Shown in pieces: positions 18,365 through 26,374 of a stretch of 64,000 bases of DNA (position 1 is the stretch's first letter; each line of letters opens with the position of its first letter). The notes beneath the pieces were generated by a model that was given only the letters and a program-made list of their open reading frames with translations, searched no databases and was not told the origin of the DNA. The position numbers and the translations under genes were made by a program. The stretch spans positions 1 to 64,000 of the forward strand of contig JAEDHX010000001.1 in assembly GCA_016296785.1 (NCBI GenBank), written 5' to 3'. The stretch is from Coprococcus sp. GTDB taxonomy: Bacteria > Bacillota > Clostridia > Lachnospirales > Lachnospiraceae.

Positions 18365-19078
18365 ATGGAAATGTTATCACTTGCTACTGAGCTAAGCAAT
18401 AATTCATACCCTGGAAGAGGTATTGTAATTGGTAAGTCAGAGGATGGAACAAAGGCAGTAACAGCTTATTTTATCATGGGTAGAAGCTCAAATAGTAGAA
18501 ATCGTGTATTTGTAACAGAAGGAGAAGGAATTAGAACAGAAGCATTTGACCCTTCAAAGCTCGAGGATCCAAGCCTGATAATTTATGCTCCTGTAAGAGT
18601 ACTGGGTAATGATACTATAGTAACTAATGGCGACCAGACAGATACTGCATATGATGGTATCTCAAATGGATTAACCTTTGAACAGTCATTAAGAATAAGA
18701 GAATTTGAGCCTGATGGACCTAATTATACTCCTAGAATTTCAGGTGTAATGCATGTTGAAAATGGAGTATATGATTATCAGATGTCTATATTAAAGAGTA
18801 ATAATGGTAATCCTGATGCTTGTAACAGATATACATTTTCATATGAGAATCCTGTAAGTGGTGAGGGACATTTTATTCATACATATATGCATGATGGTAA
18901 TCCACTTCCTTCATTTGAAGGAGAGCCAAAGCTTGTAGGTATTTCCGGTAATATTGATGAATTTGCTGATATGATATGGAATAGCCTTAATGAGGAAAAT
19001 AAGGTTTCATTGTTTGTTAGATATATTGATATTGCTACAGGCAAATATGAGACAAGAATAATTAATAAGAACAAATAA
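18365..19078 (+). CDS. purO: IMP cyclohydrolase, PurO-type
   Basis: Catalyses the last purine step, ring closure of FAICAR to IMP. The N-terminal pattern NSYPGRGIVIGKS, followed by AYFIMGRSSNSRNRVF, matches the PurO-like IMP cyclohydrolase family (first known from archaea) rather than the PurH N-domain. The length is 237 aa. ATG 18365 is chosen because GGAGG (18352-18356) lies 8 nt before it; the ATG at 18350 lies upstream of that site. It is controlled by the ZTP riboswitch and followed by AICAR formyltransferase, so the two genes replace bifunctional PurH. Confidence 0.88.
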   Translation: MEMLSLATELSNNSYPGRGIVIGKSEDGTKAVTAYFIMGRSSNSRNRVFVTEGEGIRTEAFDPSKLEDPSLIIYAPVRVLGNDTIVTNGDQTDTAYDGISNGLTFEQSLRIREFEPDGPNYTPRISGVMHVENGVYDYQMSILKSNNGNPDACNRYTFSYENPVSGEGHFIHTYMHDGNPLPSFEGEPKLVGISGNIDEFADMIWNSLNEENKVSLFVRYIDIATGKYETRIINKNK

Positions 19079-19123
19079 TTCTATTTTGGAGCAATGTGCA
19101 ATTTAAGGAGGATAATATTAATT

Positions 19124-20302
19124 ATGAACGAGATTCAATTAAAGTATGGATGTAATCCAAATCAGAAGCCATCACGTATTTTTATGGAGGATGGAAGTGA
19201 GTTGCCTGTTAAGGTATTAAATGGTAAGCCTGGATATATTAATTTTCTTGATGCATTTAACGGCTGGCAGCTTGTTAAAGAGCTTAAGGCAGCTACAGGG
19301 CTTCCTGCAGCAACATCATTTAAGCATGTTTCACCTGCAGGTGCAGCAGTAGGTCTTCCTCTTGATGATACACTAGCAAAGATTTATTGGGTTGATGATC
19401 TTGGCGAATTATCTCCACTTGCATGTGCATATGCAAGAGCCAGAGGTGCAGACAGAATGTCTTCATTTGGTGATTTTATCGCACTTTCAGATATATGTGA
19501 TGAAGATACAGCCAGACTTATTAAAAGAGAAGTATCTGATGGTGTAATTGCACCTGGTTATACAGAAGAAGCTATGAAGCTTTTATTAGAAAAGAAAAAA
19601 GGCAATTATAATGTGATTCAGATAGATGAAAACTATGTTCCAGCTGAAATTGAAAGAAAGCAGGTATATGGAATTACATTTGAGCAGGGAAGAAATGAGC
19701 TTAATATTGATGAGGATCTTCTTTCAAATATTGTAACAGTTAATAAGGAGATACCTGAGGAAGCACTTATTGATTTAAAGATATCACTTATTACACTAAA
19801 GTATACTCAGTCTAATTCTGTATGCTATGTTAAAGGTGGTCAGGCAATTGGTATTGGTGCAGGACAGCAGTCGAGAATTCACTGTACAAGACTTGCAGGA
19901 CAGAAAGCAGATAACTGGTTCCTTCGTCAGGCTCCACAGGTAATGAATCTTGAATTCGTTGATAATCTTGGCAGAGCTGACAGAGATAATGCTATTGATG
20001 TATATATTGGTGATGAATATGAGGATGTTCTTCGTGAAGGCGAGTGGCAGAAACGTTTCAAGGTAAAGCCACCTGTATTTACAAGAGAAGAAAAAAGAGC
20101 ATGGCTTGATAAAAATCAGGATGTTACTCTTGGTTCTGACGCATTCTTCCCATTTTCTGATAATATTGAGAGAGCATATAAAAGTGGTGTAAAATATATT
20201 GCACAACCAGGTGGTTCTGTAAGGGATGATCTCGTAATTGAATGCTGTGATAAATATAATATGGCAATGGTATTTACAGGTATAAGATTATTCCATCATT
20301 AA
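19124..20302 (+). CDS. AICAR formyltransferase (PurH C-domain type)
   Basis: Transfers a formyl group from 10-formyl-THF to AICAR (ZMP), giving FAICAR. The protein starts MNEIQLKYGCNPNQKPSRIF, the family N-terminus, and carries KHVSPAGAA (the catalytic Lys-His region of AICAR transformylases), SNSVCYVKGGQAIGIGAGQQ, and the C-terminal YIAQPGGSVRDD. At 392 aa it is the stand-alone form without the MGS-like cyclohydrolase domain. ATG 19124 is preferred to ATG 19094 on homology; AAGGAGG lies 12 nt upstream. It is co-transcribed with purO. Confidence 0.93.
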   Translation: MNEIQLKYGCNPNQKPSRIFMEDGSELPVKVLNGKPGYINFLDAFNGWQLVKELKAATGLPAATSFKHVSPAGAAVGLPLDDTLAKIYWVDDLGELSPLACAYARARGADRMSSFGDFIALSDICDEDTARLIKREVSDGVIAPGYTEEAMKLLLEKKKGNYNVIQIDENYVPAEIERKQVYGITFEQGRNELNIDEDLLSNIVTVNKEIPEEALIDLKISLITLKYTQSNSVCYVKGGQAIGIGAGQQSRIHCTRLAGQKADNWFLRQAPQVMNLEFVDNLGRADRDNAIDVYIGDEYEDVLREGEWQKRFKVKPPVFTREEKRAWLDKNQDVTLGSDAFFPFSDNIERAYKSGVKYIAQPGGSVRDDLVIECCDKYNMAMVFTGIRLFHH

Positions 20303-20329
20303 AAAGAAATATATATGGTAAGGTAAGAT

Positions 20330-21151
20330 ATGGCAAATAGAAGAAGGCATAGAAGATATAAAAGATATAAGCTTGATTATAGAAAGCTTATACTTTTTAT
20401 CGTCTTCTGTGGAGCGGTATTGTTCGCTCTTATATATGGTGTTTCTGCACTGATTTCACATAAAACTGAATATTATGACGAGGGACTTAAACTATACGAG
20501 GAGTCTAACTACGATGAGGCACTTCAAAAATTCGAAGCGGCACTTAGTGAGTCCCAGCTTTTTTCTAAAGATACTGATAAGAATATCATGCTATATATTG
20601 CTGATACTTATATGAAGCAGGGAAATTATGAGTCAGCTTTATTGACATATAAGGATATTCTTGATAATTACAGGGTGAATAATAAGGAAGTTACATCAAT
20701 GATGGAGCTTGCTGATGGTTTGTATTGTTTTGATCAGGGCAATTATACCAGTGCTGTTTCAATTCTTGAGAGTAAGGTTGACAGATGGCATGAATTATAT
20801 ATGTATATTGGAACCTGCTATGCAATGCTCAATAATTCCGATAAAATGTTTGAGAATTATGAAGCATATGTAAAGGAATTTGGTTTTAATTCATATATAT
20901 ATTCTCAGTATGCATCGTATTATATCAGTATTGATGATTATGAAACTGCTATTGGATACATTAATAATGGTTTAGATAGCGACAAGGAATATAATGCAAA
21001 TTTGCGTCTTATGGAAGTGGCTTATTATGAGCATCAGCATGATTATAATAAAGCATACGAGCTCTCAAAGGAGCTTGTTGAATTATATCCTGATTATGAA
21101 GAAGCTCAAAGAGAGTACATATTCCTTAGCACAAGGCAGACATTAGAATAA
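20330..21151 (+). CDS. Membrane-anchored tetratricopeptide repeat protein
   Basis: The N-terminus is very basic (RRRHRRYKRYK), followed by one membrane segment at about residues 20-42. The rest, residues 45-270, is a set of TPR-like helical pairs, such as LKLYEESNYDEALQKFEAAL and YIADTYMKQGNYESALLTYK, facing outside if the positive-inside rule holds. TPR proteins are protein-interaction scaffolds; I cannot name a partner. It lies between the purine genes and the alarmone synthetase gene (16 nt upstream of it). Confidence 0.8.
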   Translation: MANRRRHRRYKRYKLDYRKLILFIVFCGAVLFALIYGVSALISHKTEYYDEGLKLYEESNYDEALQKFEAALSESQLFSKDTDKNIMLYIADTYMKQGNYESALLTYKDILDNYRVNNKEVTSMMELADGLYCFDQGNYTSAVSILESKVDRWHELYMYIGTCYAMLNNSDKMFENYEAYVKEFGFNSYIYSQYASYYISIDDYETAIGYINNGLDSDKEYNANLRLMEVAYYEHQHDYNKAYELSKELVELYPDYEEAQREYIFLSTRQTLE

Positions 21152-21167
21152 TTTTGGAGGGGTTACT

Positions 21168-21971
21168 ATGGAGATACAATTATGGCGTGAGATTCTGTCT
21201 CCATATGAGCAAGCAGTAGATGAGCTTTTAATAAAGTTTAATCATATTATTGCTCAATATAGAAATTCAGGACAGTATTCACCTATTGAAGCTGTAAATG
21301 GCAGAGTAAAGAAAATATCAAGTATTCTCGATAAGATGCAGAAAAAGAATATTGCAATGGATCAGATTGTTGAGGAAATGGATGACATTGCCGGTATTAG
21401 AGTTATTTGTCAGTTCGTTGAGGATATTGATAAGGTGGTCGAGATAATTCGCGGAAGAAGCGATATGAGAATTCGTGAAGAGAAGGATTATATTACTAAT
21501 GCAAAGCAAAGCGGATATCAGAGCTATCACATTATTCTAGATTATGATGTGTATACAATTAATGGACCAAAGACAATTCAGGCGGAGATTCAGATTAGGA
21601 CGCTTGCTATGAATTTTTGGGCTACGATTGAGCATTCATTGCAATATAAGTATAAGCATAATATGCCACTTCACATTAAGGAAAAGCTTCATGCTGCTGC
21701 TGTTGCTACAGTTACACTTGATAAAGAGATGTCTCAGGTACGCGGAGAGATAATGGATGCACAGAATTCATTTAATATCAAAGCAATTATTGTATCTGAA
21801 ATACTTACTAATATCCAGAATTTATATAGAGTTGGAAACCAGCGCGAAGTAATTAAAATACAGGATGAATTCTATAATATATATAAACAGGATGATTTAG
21901 AGCTTCTTACTTCATTTGCAAAGCAACTTGATATTATTGCAGAAGGATATAAGGCTCAGAGCCTAAATTAG
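21168..21971 (+). CDS. Small alarmone synthetase (RelQ/YjbM-like GTP pyrophosphokinase)
   Basis: Makes (p)ppGpp from ATP and GTP/GDP. The single RelA/SpoT synthetase domain has VEEMDDIAGIRVICQF, KQSGYQSYHIILDYD (G-loop/Tyr stacking motif) and AEIQIRTLAMNFWATIEHSL with the catalytic Glu. At 267 aa there is no hydrolase, TGS or ACT domain, so it is a SAS rather than a long Rel. GGAGG lies upstream of the ATG, and the rRNA methyltransferase gene starts 8 nt after it. In Firmicutes SAS enzymes respond to wall stress or control GTP pools; proximity to IMP synthesis is suggestive only. Confidence 0.92.
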   Translation: MEIQLWREILSPYEQAVDELLIKFNHIIAQYRNSGQYSPIEAVNGRVKKISSILDKMQKKNIAMDQIVEEMDDIAGIRVICQFVEDIDKVVEIIRGRSDMRIREEKDYITNAKQSGYQSYHIILDYDVYTINGPKTIQAEIQIRTLAMNFWATIEHSLQYKYKHNMPLHIKEKLHAAAVATVTLDKEMSQVRGEIMDAQNSFNIKAIIVSEILTNIQNLYRVGNQREVIKIQDEFYNIYKQDDLELLTSFAKQLDIIAEGYKAQSLN

Positions 21972-21979
21972 GAGAATAT

Positions 21980-23356
21980 ATGAGATTACCGGAAGCATTT
22001 GACAGAAGAATTAAAGAACAATTATTGGATGAATATGATGCGTATATTGAATGCCTAAATAATAAAATGAATCATGGCATAAGAATAAATACATCTAAGA
22101 TTAGTGTTGAGGAATTTATGCAGATTTCACCATTCGAGCTTACAAAGGTTGAATGGACAAATAATGGTTTCTACTATGATGCAGACAAATATACTCCTTC
22201 AAAGCATCCATATTATTATGCAGGTTTATATTATATACAAGAGCCTAGTGCTATGACTCCTGCAAGTGTTCTTGATATTGAAGAGGGTGATTTGGTTCTT
22301 GATATTTGTGCGGCACCAGGTGGAAAGTCAACAGAGCTTGCTGCTAAGCTTAATGGTACCGGTATACTTATTACTAATGATATTAGTAATTCAAGGGCAA
22401 AGGCCTTGCTTAAGAATATGGAGTTATTTGGTATTGCTAATATGTGCATTGTAAATGAACCTCCAAATAATATTGCCTCATCATTTCCTAGTATGTTTGA
22501 TAAGATTTTAATAGATGCACCTTGCTCTGGTGAAGGCATGTTCAGAAAGTCTGCTTCTATGGTTACGGCTTGGGAGAATAATGGTACTGAATTATTTGCC
22601 GGTCTTCAAAAAGGAATACTGAATGAAATGGTAAAATGTCTTAAGCCTGGTGGAACAATGCTTTATTCTACGTGTACATTTTCACCTGAGGAGAACGAAC
22701 AGTCTGTGGAGTATTTATTATCTCTTGATGATTCATTATATCTTAAAGAGGTACCAAAATATAAAGGATTTGATGATGGACACGTAGGCTGGGGTAATAC
22801 TAATTGCAAAGAGCTGATAAAATGTGCAAGACTATGGCCTCACAGAATAAAGGGAGAGGGACATTTTATTGCATTAATTGGTAAAAAGAATGATGATGAC
22901 AAATCATATTCTACTGAATATAGATTCAAGCCATATAAGCTTGATGAATATACATCAGAATTTTTGTCGCATATAAGCGACGAAGCCGGCATAGATTCTG
23001 ATAGAATTGAGGAAAATAAAGGTAAGCTGTATTATATTCCTGAAGGAACCCCGGATGTTAGAGGTCTTAGACTATTAAGACAAGGATTATATCTTGGTGA
23101 GGTAAAGAAGAATCGTTTTGAACCCGGACAGTCACTTGCTATGTATTTAAGGATGAAGGATTATGATAATTGCATATCCTTATCTGCAGATGATAATCGA
23201 ATAATTAAGTACCTAAAAGGTGAAACAATAGAGGTAGATGAAGATATTAGGAATGGATATACACTTATTTGTGTAGATGGGTATCCTCTTGGATGGGCCA
23301 AGAATAACAATGGTGTATTAAAGAATAAATATTTGTCAGGTTGGAGGATGATGTAA
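21980..23356 (+). CDS. RsmF-like rRNA (cytosine-C5) methyltransferase
   Basis: NOL1/NOP2/Sun family SAM-dependent enzyme. The SAM site is VLDICAAPGGKSTELA, motif IV is IDAPCSGEGMFR and motif VI is STCTFSPEENE; the two Cys residues are the catalytic pair. The C-terminal about 150 residues match the extra domain found in RsmF/YebU-type enzymes, which modify 16S rRNA. The length is 458 aa. The last base of its TAA is the first base of the next ATG. Confidence 0.93.
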   Translation: MRLPEAFDRRIKEQLLDEYDAYIECLNNKMNHGIRINTSKISVEEFMQISPFELTKVEWTNNGFYYDADKYTPSKHPYYYAGLYYIQEPSAMTPASVLDIEEGDLVLDICAAPGGKSTELAAKLNGTGILITNDISNSRAKALLKNMELFGIANMCIVNEPPNNIASSFPSMFDKILIDAPCSGEGMFRKSASMVTAWENNGTELFAGLQKGILNEMVKCLKPGGTMLYSTCTFSPEENEQSVEYLLSLDDSLYLKEVPKYKGFDDGHVGWGNTNCKELIKCARLWPHRIKGEGHFIALIGKKNDDDKSYSTEYRFKPYKLDEYTSEFLSHISDEAGIDSDRIEENKGKLYYIPEGTPDVRGLRLLRQGLYLGEVKKNRFEPGQSLAMYLRMKDYDNCISLSADDNRIIKYLKGETIEVDEDIRNGYTLICVDGYPLGWAKNNNGVLKNKYLSGWRMM

Positions 23357-24114
23357 TGAAGAAAATAGCAGTTATTACCGGAGCGTCTTCCGGTATTGGT
23401 AGGGAATTTGCATTACAAATTAGTAAAAAATATAGTTCAATAGAAGAAATATGGATTATTGCCAGAAGAACAGATAAGCTTAATGAGGTTAAGAAGGAAA
23501 TACATGGTAAGCTTGTAAGAGTACTTAGTCTTGACTTATTAAAGGATTCAGATATTAATTTCTATAAATCACTTCTTGAAAGATTAAATCCTTCAATTCG
23601 TCTTTTAGTAAATGCTGCCGGATATGGTATATGTGGTCATTTTGAAGATACTTCTTATGAGGACAATATTGGAATGATTGATTTGAATTGTAAAGCACTT
23701 GTAGCTATTACTCATATTTCACTTCCTTATATGGCGTCACCTTCAAATATAATAAATGTTGCATCATCAGCCGGATTTCTTCCGCAACCGTCATTTTCGA
23801 TTTATGCGGCAACAAAATCAATGGTTCTTAGCTTTTCAAGGGCATTAAACAGAGAATTGTTTGATAAGAATATTACAGTTACAGCAGTTTGTCCAGGTCC
23901 TGTTAATACAGAATTTTTTGATATTGCTGAGAAGAATACAAATAGCAAGGCATACAAATACATGTTAAGGGTCAGCCCTAAGAGGGTCGTTAATAAAGCA
24001 CTATTAGATTCCTTCTATTTCAAGGAGGTTTCTGTATACAGCTTTCCAATAAAGGCATTTAGAATCCTAGCTAAATTTATGCCACATGGATTTATGCTTA
24101 ATTTCTTAAAATAA
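23356..24114 (+). CDS. Short-chain dehydrogenase/reductase (SDR)
   Basis: A Rossmann fold with TGASSGIG cofactor motif, NAAGYG, and the catalytic pattern Ser (VASSAGFLPQPSF) and YAATK (Tyr and Lys), followed by CPGPVNTEF. At 252 aa it is a classical SDR; Arg residues after the second strand (IARRTDKL) suggest NADP(H). The substrate is unknown. ATG 23356 has GGAGG 9 nt upstream and overlaps the preceding stop by 1 nt. Confidence 0.9.
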   Translation: MKKIAVITGASSGIGREFALQISKKYSSIEEIWIIARRTDKLNEVKKEIHGKLVRVLSLDLLKDSDINFYKSLLERLNPSIRLLVNAAGYGICGHFEDTSYEDNIGMIDLNCKALVAITHISLPYMASPSNIINVASSAGFLPQPSFSIYAATKSMVLSFSRALNRELFDKNITVTAVCPGPVNTEFFDIAEKNTNSKAYKYMLRVSPKRVVNKALLDSFYFKEVSVYSFPIKAFRILAKFMPHGFMLNFLK

Positions 24115-24148
24115 TCAATTATGGGTATAGACTTAGGAGAAAAACAAA

Positions 24149-24724
24149 TTGGATAAAGGTAAATATGGTTATATAGAAAATCATAAGAAAAAGCTTTTGA
24201 TTAGCATTATTGTTCTGGGCTTAGTTATAATAGTCGGAGTATTTTTTTCTGTAGCATTATTTGGTACAAGGAAGAATTTGTTTATTGTTCTTCCGATCCT
24301 TACATGTATACCATTTGCAAAGCAAATAGTACTATATATTATGTGTGCTAATTTTAAACCATTATCAAAAGAAGAATACAATATAATTAATAAAAAAATT
24401 GATTATGCCAATTCAAATGATTTAATATATGATCTATCATTTAGCAGATATGAGGGAATATTATATTTTCCTGTTGCAGTTATAAGAAACGGAAGAATTC
24501 TATTATTATATAATTCCGGCTTTAAAAAGAAGTATCCTGATAATGCAAGCCTAAAAAAGGAGATAGAAAATTCGCTTGTTAACAGGAAGGATTCTTATGT
24601 AGTTGTATTAACTACCAGCTTAAAGGAATTTATAAGTAAGGCTAATTCAATAAAAGCGCCGACTGAGGAATTCATATCAAGAGATAAAAAGGTTAGAAAT
24701 AGCCTTTTTGAGCTGGGAGTTTAA
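24149..24724 (+). CDS. Uncharacterised membrane protein with two N-terminal segments
   Basis: I do not recognise a family. The likely start is TTG (24149) with AGGAGA about 10 nt upstream. Two hydrophobic segments lie at about residues 14-36 and 44-66; the remaining about 125 residues are soluble, mixed alpha/beta, with the patches YFPVAVIRNGRILLLYNSGF and SYVVVLTTSLKEFISKANS. It ends 1 nt before the RluA-family gene start, so the two are probably co-translated. Confidence 0.6.
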   Translation: MDKGKYGYIENHKKKLLISIIVLGLVIIVGVFFSVALFGTRKNLFIVLPILTCIPFAKQIVLYIMCANFKPLSKEEYNIINKKIDYANSNDLIYDLSFSRYEGILYFPVAVIRNGRILLLYNSGFKKKYPDNASLKKEIENSLVNRKDSYVVVLTTSLKEFISKANSIKAPTEEFISRDKKVRNSLFELGV

Positions 24725-24725
24725 T

Positions 24726-25703
24726 ATGCAGGAAATAATTGTTGACAAAAATGAAGCCGGACAAAAACTTACAAAGCTTCTTATGAAGTATCTTGATAAA
24801 GCACCATCAAGCTTTATATATAAGATGCTAAGAAAGAAGAATATAAAAATAAACGGAGTTCGAGCTAAAGGCGATGAGCTTCTAAATATTAATGATGTAA
24901 TAAATATCTATTTATCTGATGATACTATTTATGAATTTCAAAGTAGTAAGGGCTATGAACCAAAAACGCCAAAGAACGATTTTACTTTAGATGTAGTATA
25001 TGAAGATGATAATATACTAATTGCTAATAAGCCTATAGGGGTGTTGTCTCAAAAGGCTGAAGCAAATGACTATTCTATAAATGAAGCATTTATTGATTAT
25101 TTGGTTGAAAAGGGAGAAATAAGTCTTAATCAGTTAAAGACATTTAAACCGTCAATATGCAACAGACTGGACAGAAATACTTCCGGTCTGATTATTTGTG
25201 GAAAAACACTTGTTGGAAGTCGTGAAATTAATAGAATAATTAAGAACAGACTTATCGATAAGTATTATTATACAATAGCAATTGGTGAAATTAGCAGTGT
25301 TATTGATAGTAGGTGTTATCATATCAAAGAAAATAATAAGGTGCAGATTTTTGATAATAAGCCTGCCGGAATTAATACCACGGAGATTCATACAATATTT
25401 GAACCTGTAAAAACAAATAAAGGCTATACACTAATGAAGGTTCAATTAATCACAGGAAAAACTCATCAGATCAGAGCCCAGGCAGCACACCTTGGAATAC
25501 CGTTAATTGGTGATATGAAATATAAAAATAATAGCAAATCTGAAGTGACTGCAGGTATTAAGAGATTAAAGCACCAGCTTCTTCATTGTGAGAGTCTATA
25601 TTTTCATGATATCGAAGGAGCTCTTAGTTATCTAAATGGTAAAAGAATTGTGTGTAAGAAACCAAAGTTATTTTGTGATATAGAAAAGGAAATATTCGGA
25701 TAA
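24726..25703 (+). CDS. RluA-family pseudouridine synthase
   Basis: Isomerises uridine to pseudouridine in rRNA or tRNA. An S4 RNA-binding domain lies at residues 1-65 (LRKKNIKINGVRAKGDELL). The catalytic domain has DRNTSGL within CNRLDRNTSGLIICGK (catalytic Asp) and the later TGKTHQIRAQAAHLGIPLIG motif. The length of 325 aa and architecture match RluC/RluD. ATG 24726 has GGGAG 6 nt upstream, better than the earlier in-frame start at 24708. Confidence 0.92.
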   Translation: MQEIIVDKNEAGQKLTKLLMKYLDKAPSSFIYKMLRKKNIKINGVRAKGDELLNINDVINIYLSDDTIYEFQSSKGYEPKTPKNDFTLDVVYEDDNILIANKPIGVLSQKAEANDYSINEAFIDYLVEKGEISLNQLKTFKPSICNRLDRNTSGLIICGKTLVGSREINRIIKNRLIDKYYYTIAIGEISSVIDSRCYHIKENNKVQIFDNKPAGINTTEIHTIFEPVKTNKGYTLMKVQLITGKTHQIRAQAAHLGIPLIGDMKYKNNSKSEVTAGIKRLKHQLLHCESLYFHDIEGALSYLNGKRIVCKKPKLFCDIEKEIFG

Positions 25704-26240
25704 ATGGCAACCTGGAATTCAAGGGGTCTTAGAGGATCAACTTTAGAGGATATGATTAATTATACAAATGAATATTATAGGGATAAAAAACTTGCACTTG
25801 TGCAAAAAATTCCTACTCCAATAAAACCCTTAAAGATAGATAAGGATAGCAGCCAGATTACTCTTGCGTATTTTGAGAAGGATTCTACTGTTGACTATAT
25901 TGGTACAGTACAAGGAATCCCTGTTTGCTTTGACGCAAAGGAGTGTGCAACGGATACATTTTCTATGCAGAATATTCATGAGCATCAATACAAATTTATG
26001 TCAGACTTTGAGGAACAAAATGGTATCAGTTTTTTGATAATATATTTTAAAGAAAGAAATTCTTTTTATTATATGCGATTTAAAGAACTTAAAGAATATG
26101 TTGACAGAATAAATGAAGGACATGCAAAGGTATTTAAATATAATGAACTTGAAACGAAATATTTCTTAAAGGGTAAAAATGGTGCACTTGTTCATTATTT
26201 GGAAGGGTTGCAGCTTGATTTATCAGAAAGAGACGAATAG
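25704..26240 (+). CDS. recU: Holliday junction resolvase RecU
   Basis: Cuts four-way junctions after RuvAB branch migration in Firmicutes. The N-terminal pattern RGLRGSTLEDMINYTNEYY and KIPTPIKPLKI is characteristic, and the nuclease core is seen in VDYIGTVQGIPVCFDAKEC (Asp and the acidic-Lys motif), then HQYKFMSDFEEQNGISFLII. It has 178 aa. The ATG follows the preceding TAA directly. It is the natural partner of ruvA-ruvB at 2267-3881. Confidence 0.93.
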   Translation: MATWNSRGLRGSTLEDMINYTNEYYRDKKLALVQKIPTPIKPLKIDKDSSQITLAYFEKDSTVDYIGTVQGIPVCFDAKECATDTFSMQNIHEHQYKFMSDFEEQNGISFLIIYFKERNSFYYMRFKELKEYVDRINEGHAKVFKYNELETKYFLKGKNGALVHYLEGLQLDLSERDE

Positions 26241-26269
26241 AATAATTGTAATTATTTGTAAAATATATA

Positions 26270-26298
26270 TTGACAAAAATAATATGCATTTATATAAT
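26270..26298 (+). promoter_or_regulatory. Consensus promoter of the histidine operon
   Basis: TTGACA (26270-26275), exactly 17 bp, TATAAT (26293-26298): a perfect consensus, about 77 bp before hisZ. Such a strong promoter usually needs a repressor; see the palindromes downstream. Confidence 0.85.
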
Positions 26299-26329
26299 TA
26301 GCACATTGTTTGATTATCGAATTACCAAA

Positions 26330-26360
26330 TTAGCACTTTAGTGCGCTAAATTATAATTTA
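26330..26360 (+). promoter_or_regulatory. Adjacent palindromes in the hisZ leader, candidate operator
   Basis: TTAGCAC (26330-26336) faces GTGCGCTAA (26341-26349). The inner TTTAGTGCGCTAAA (26337-26350) is a near-perfect palindrome, and a perfect 14-bp palindrome TAAATTATAATTTA (26347-26360) follows, just before the ribosome site. Placement soon after the start of transcription suits a repressor operator. A TrpR-family YerC/HisR-type regulator is one candidate, by inference only. Confidence 0.4.
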
Positions 26361-26374
26361 TAAGGAGAATTATT

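Noticed and set aside
26330..26349. CIRCE-like operator (HrcA) before hisZ
   Set aside because: The half-sites TTAGCAC and GTGC-CTAA look similar, but the spacer is 4 bp rather than 9 and the gene is not a chaperone.
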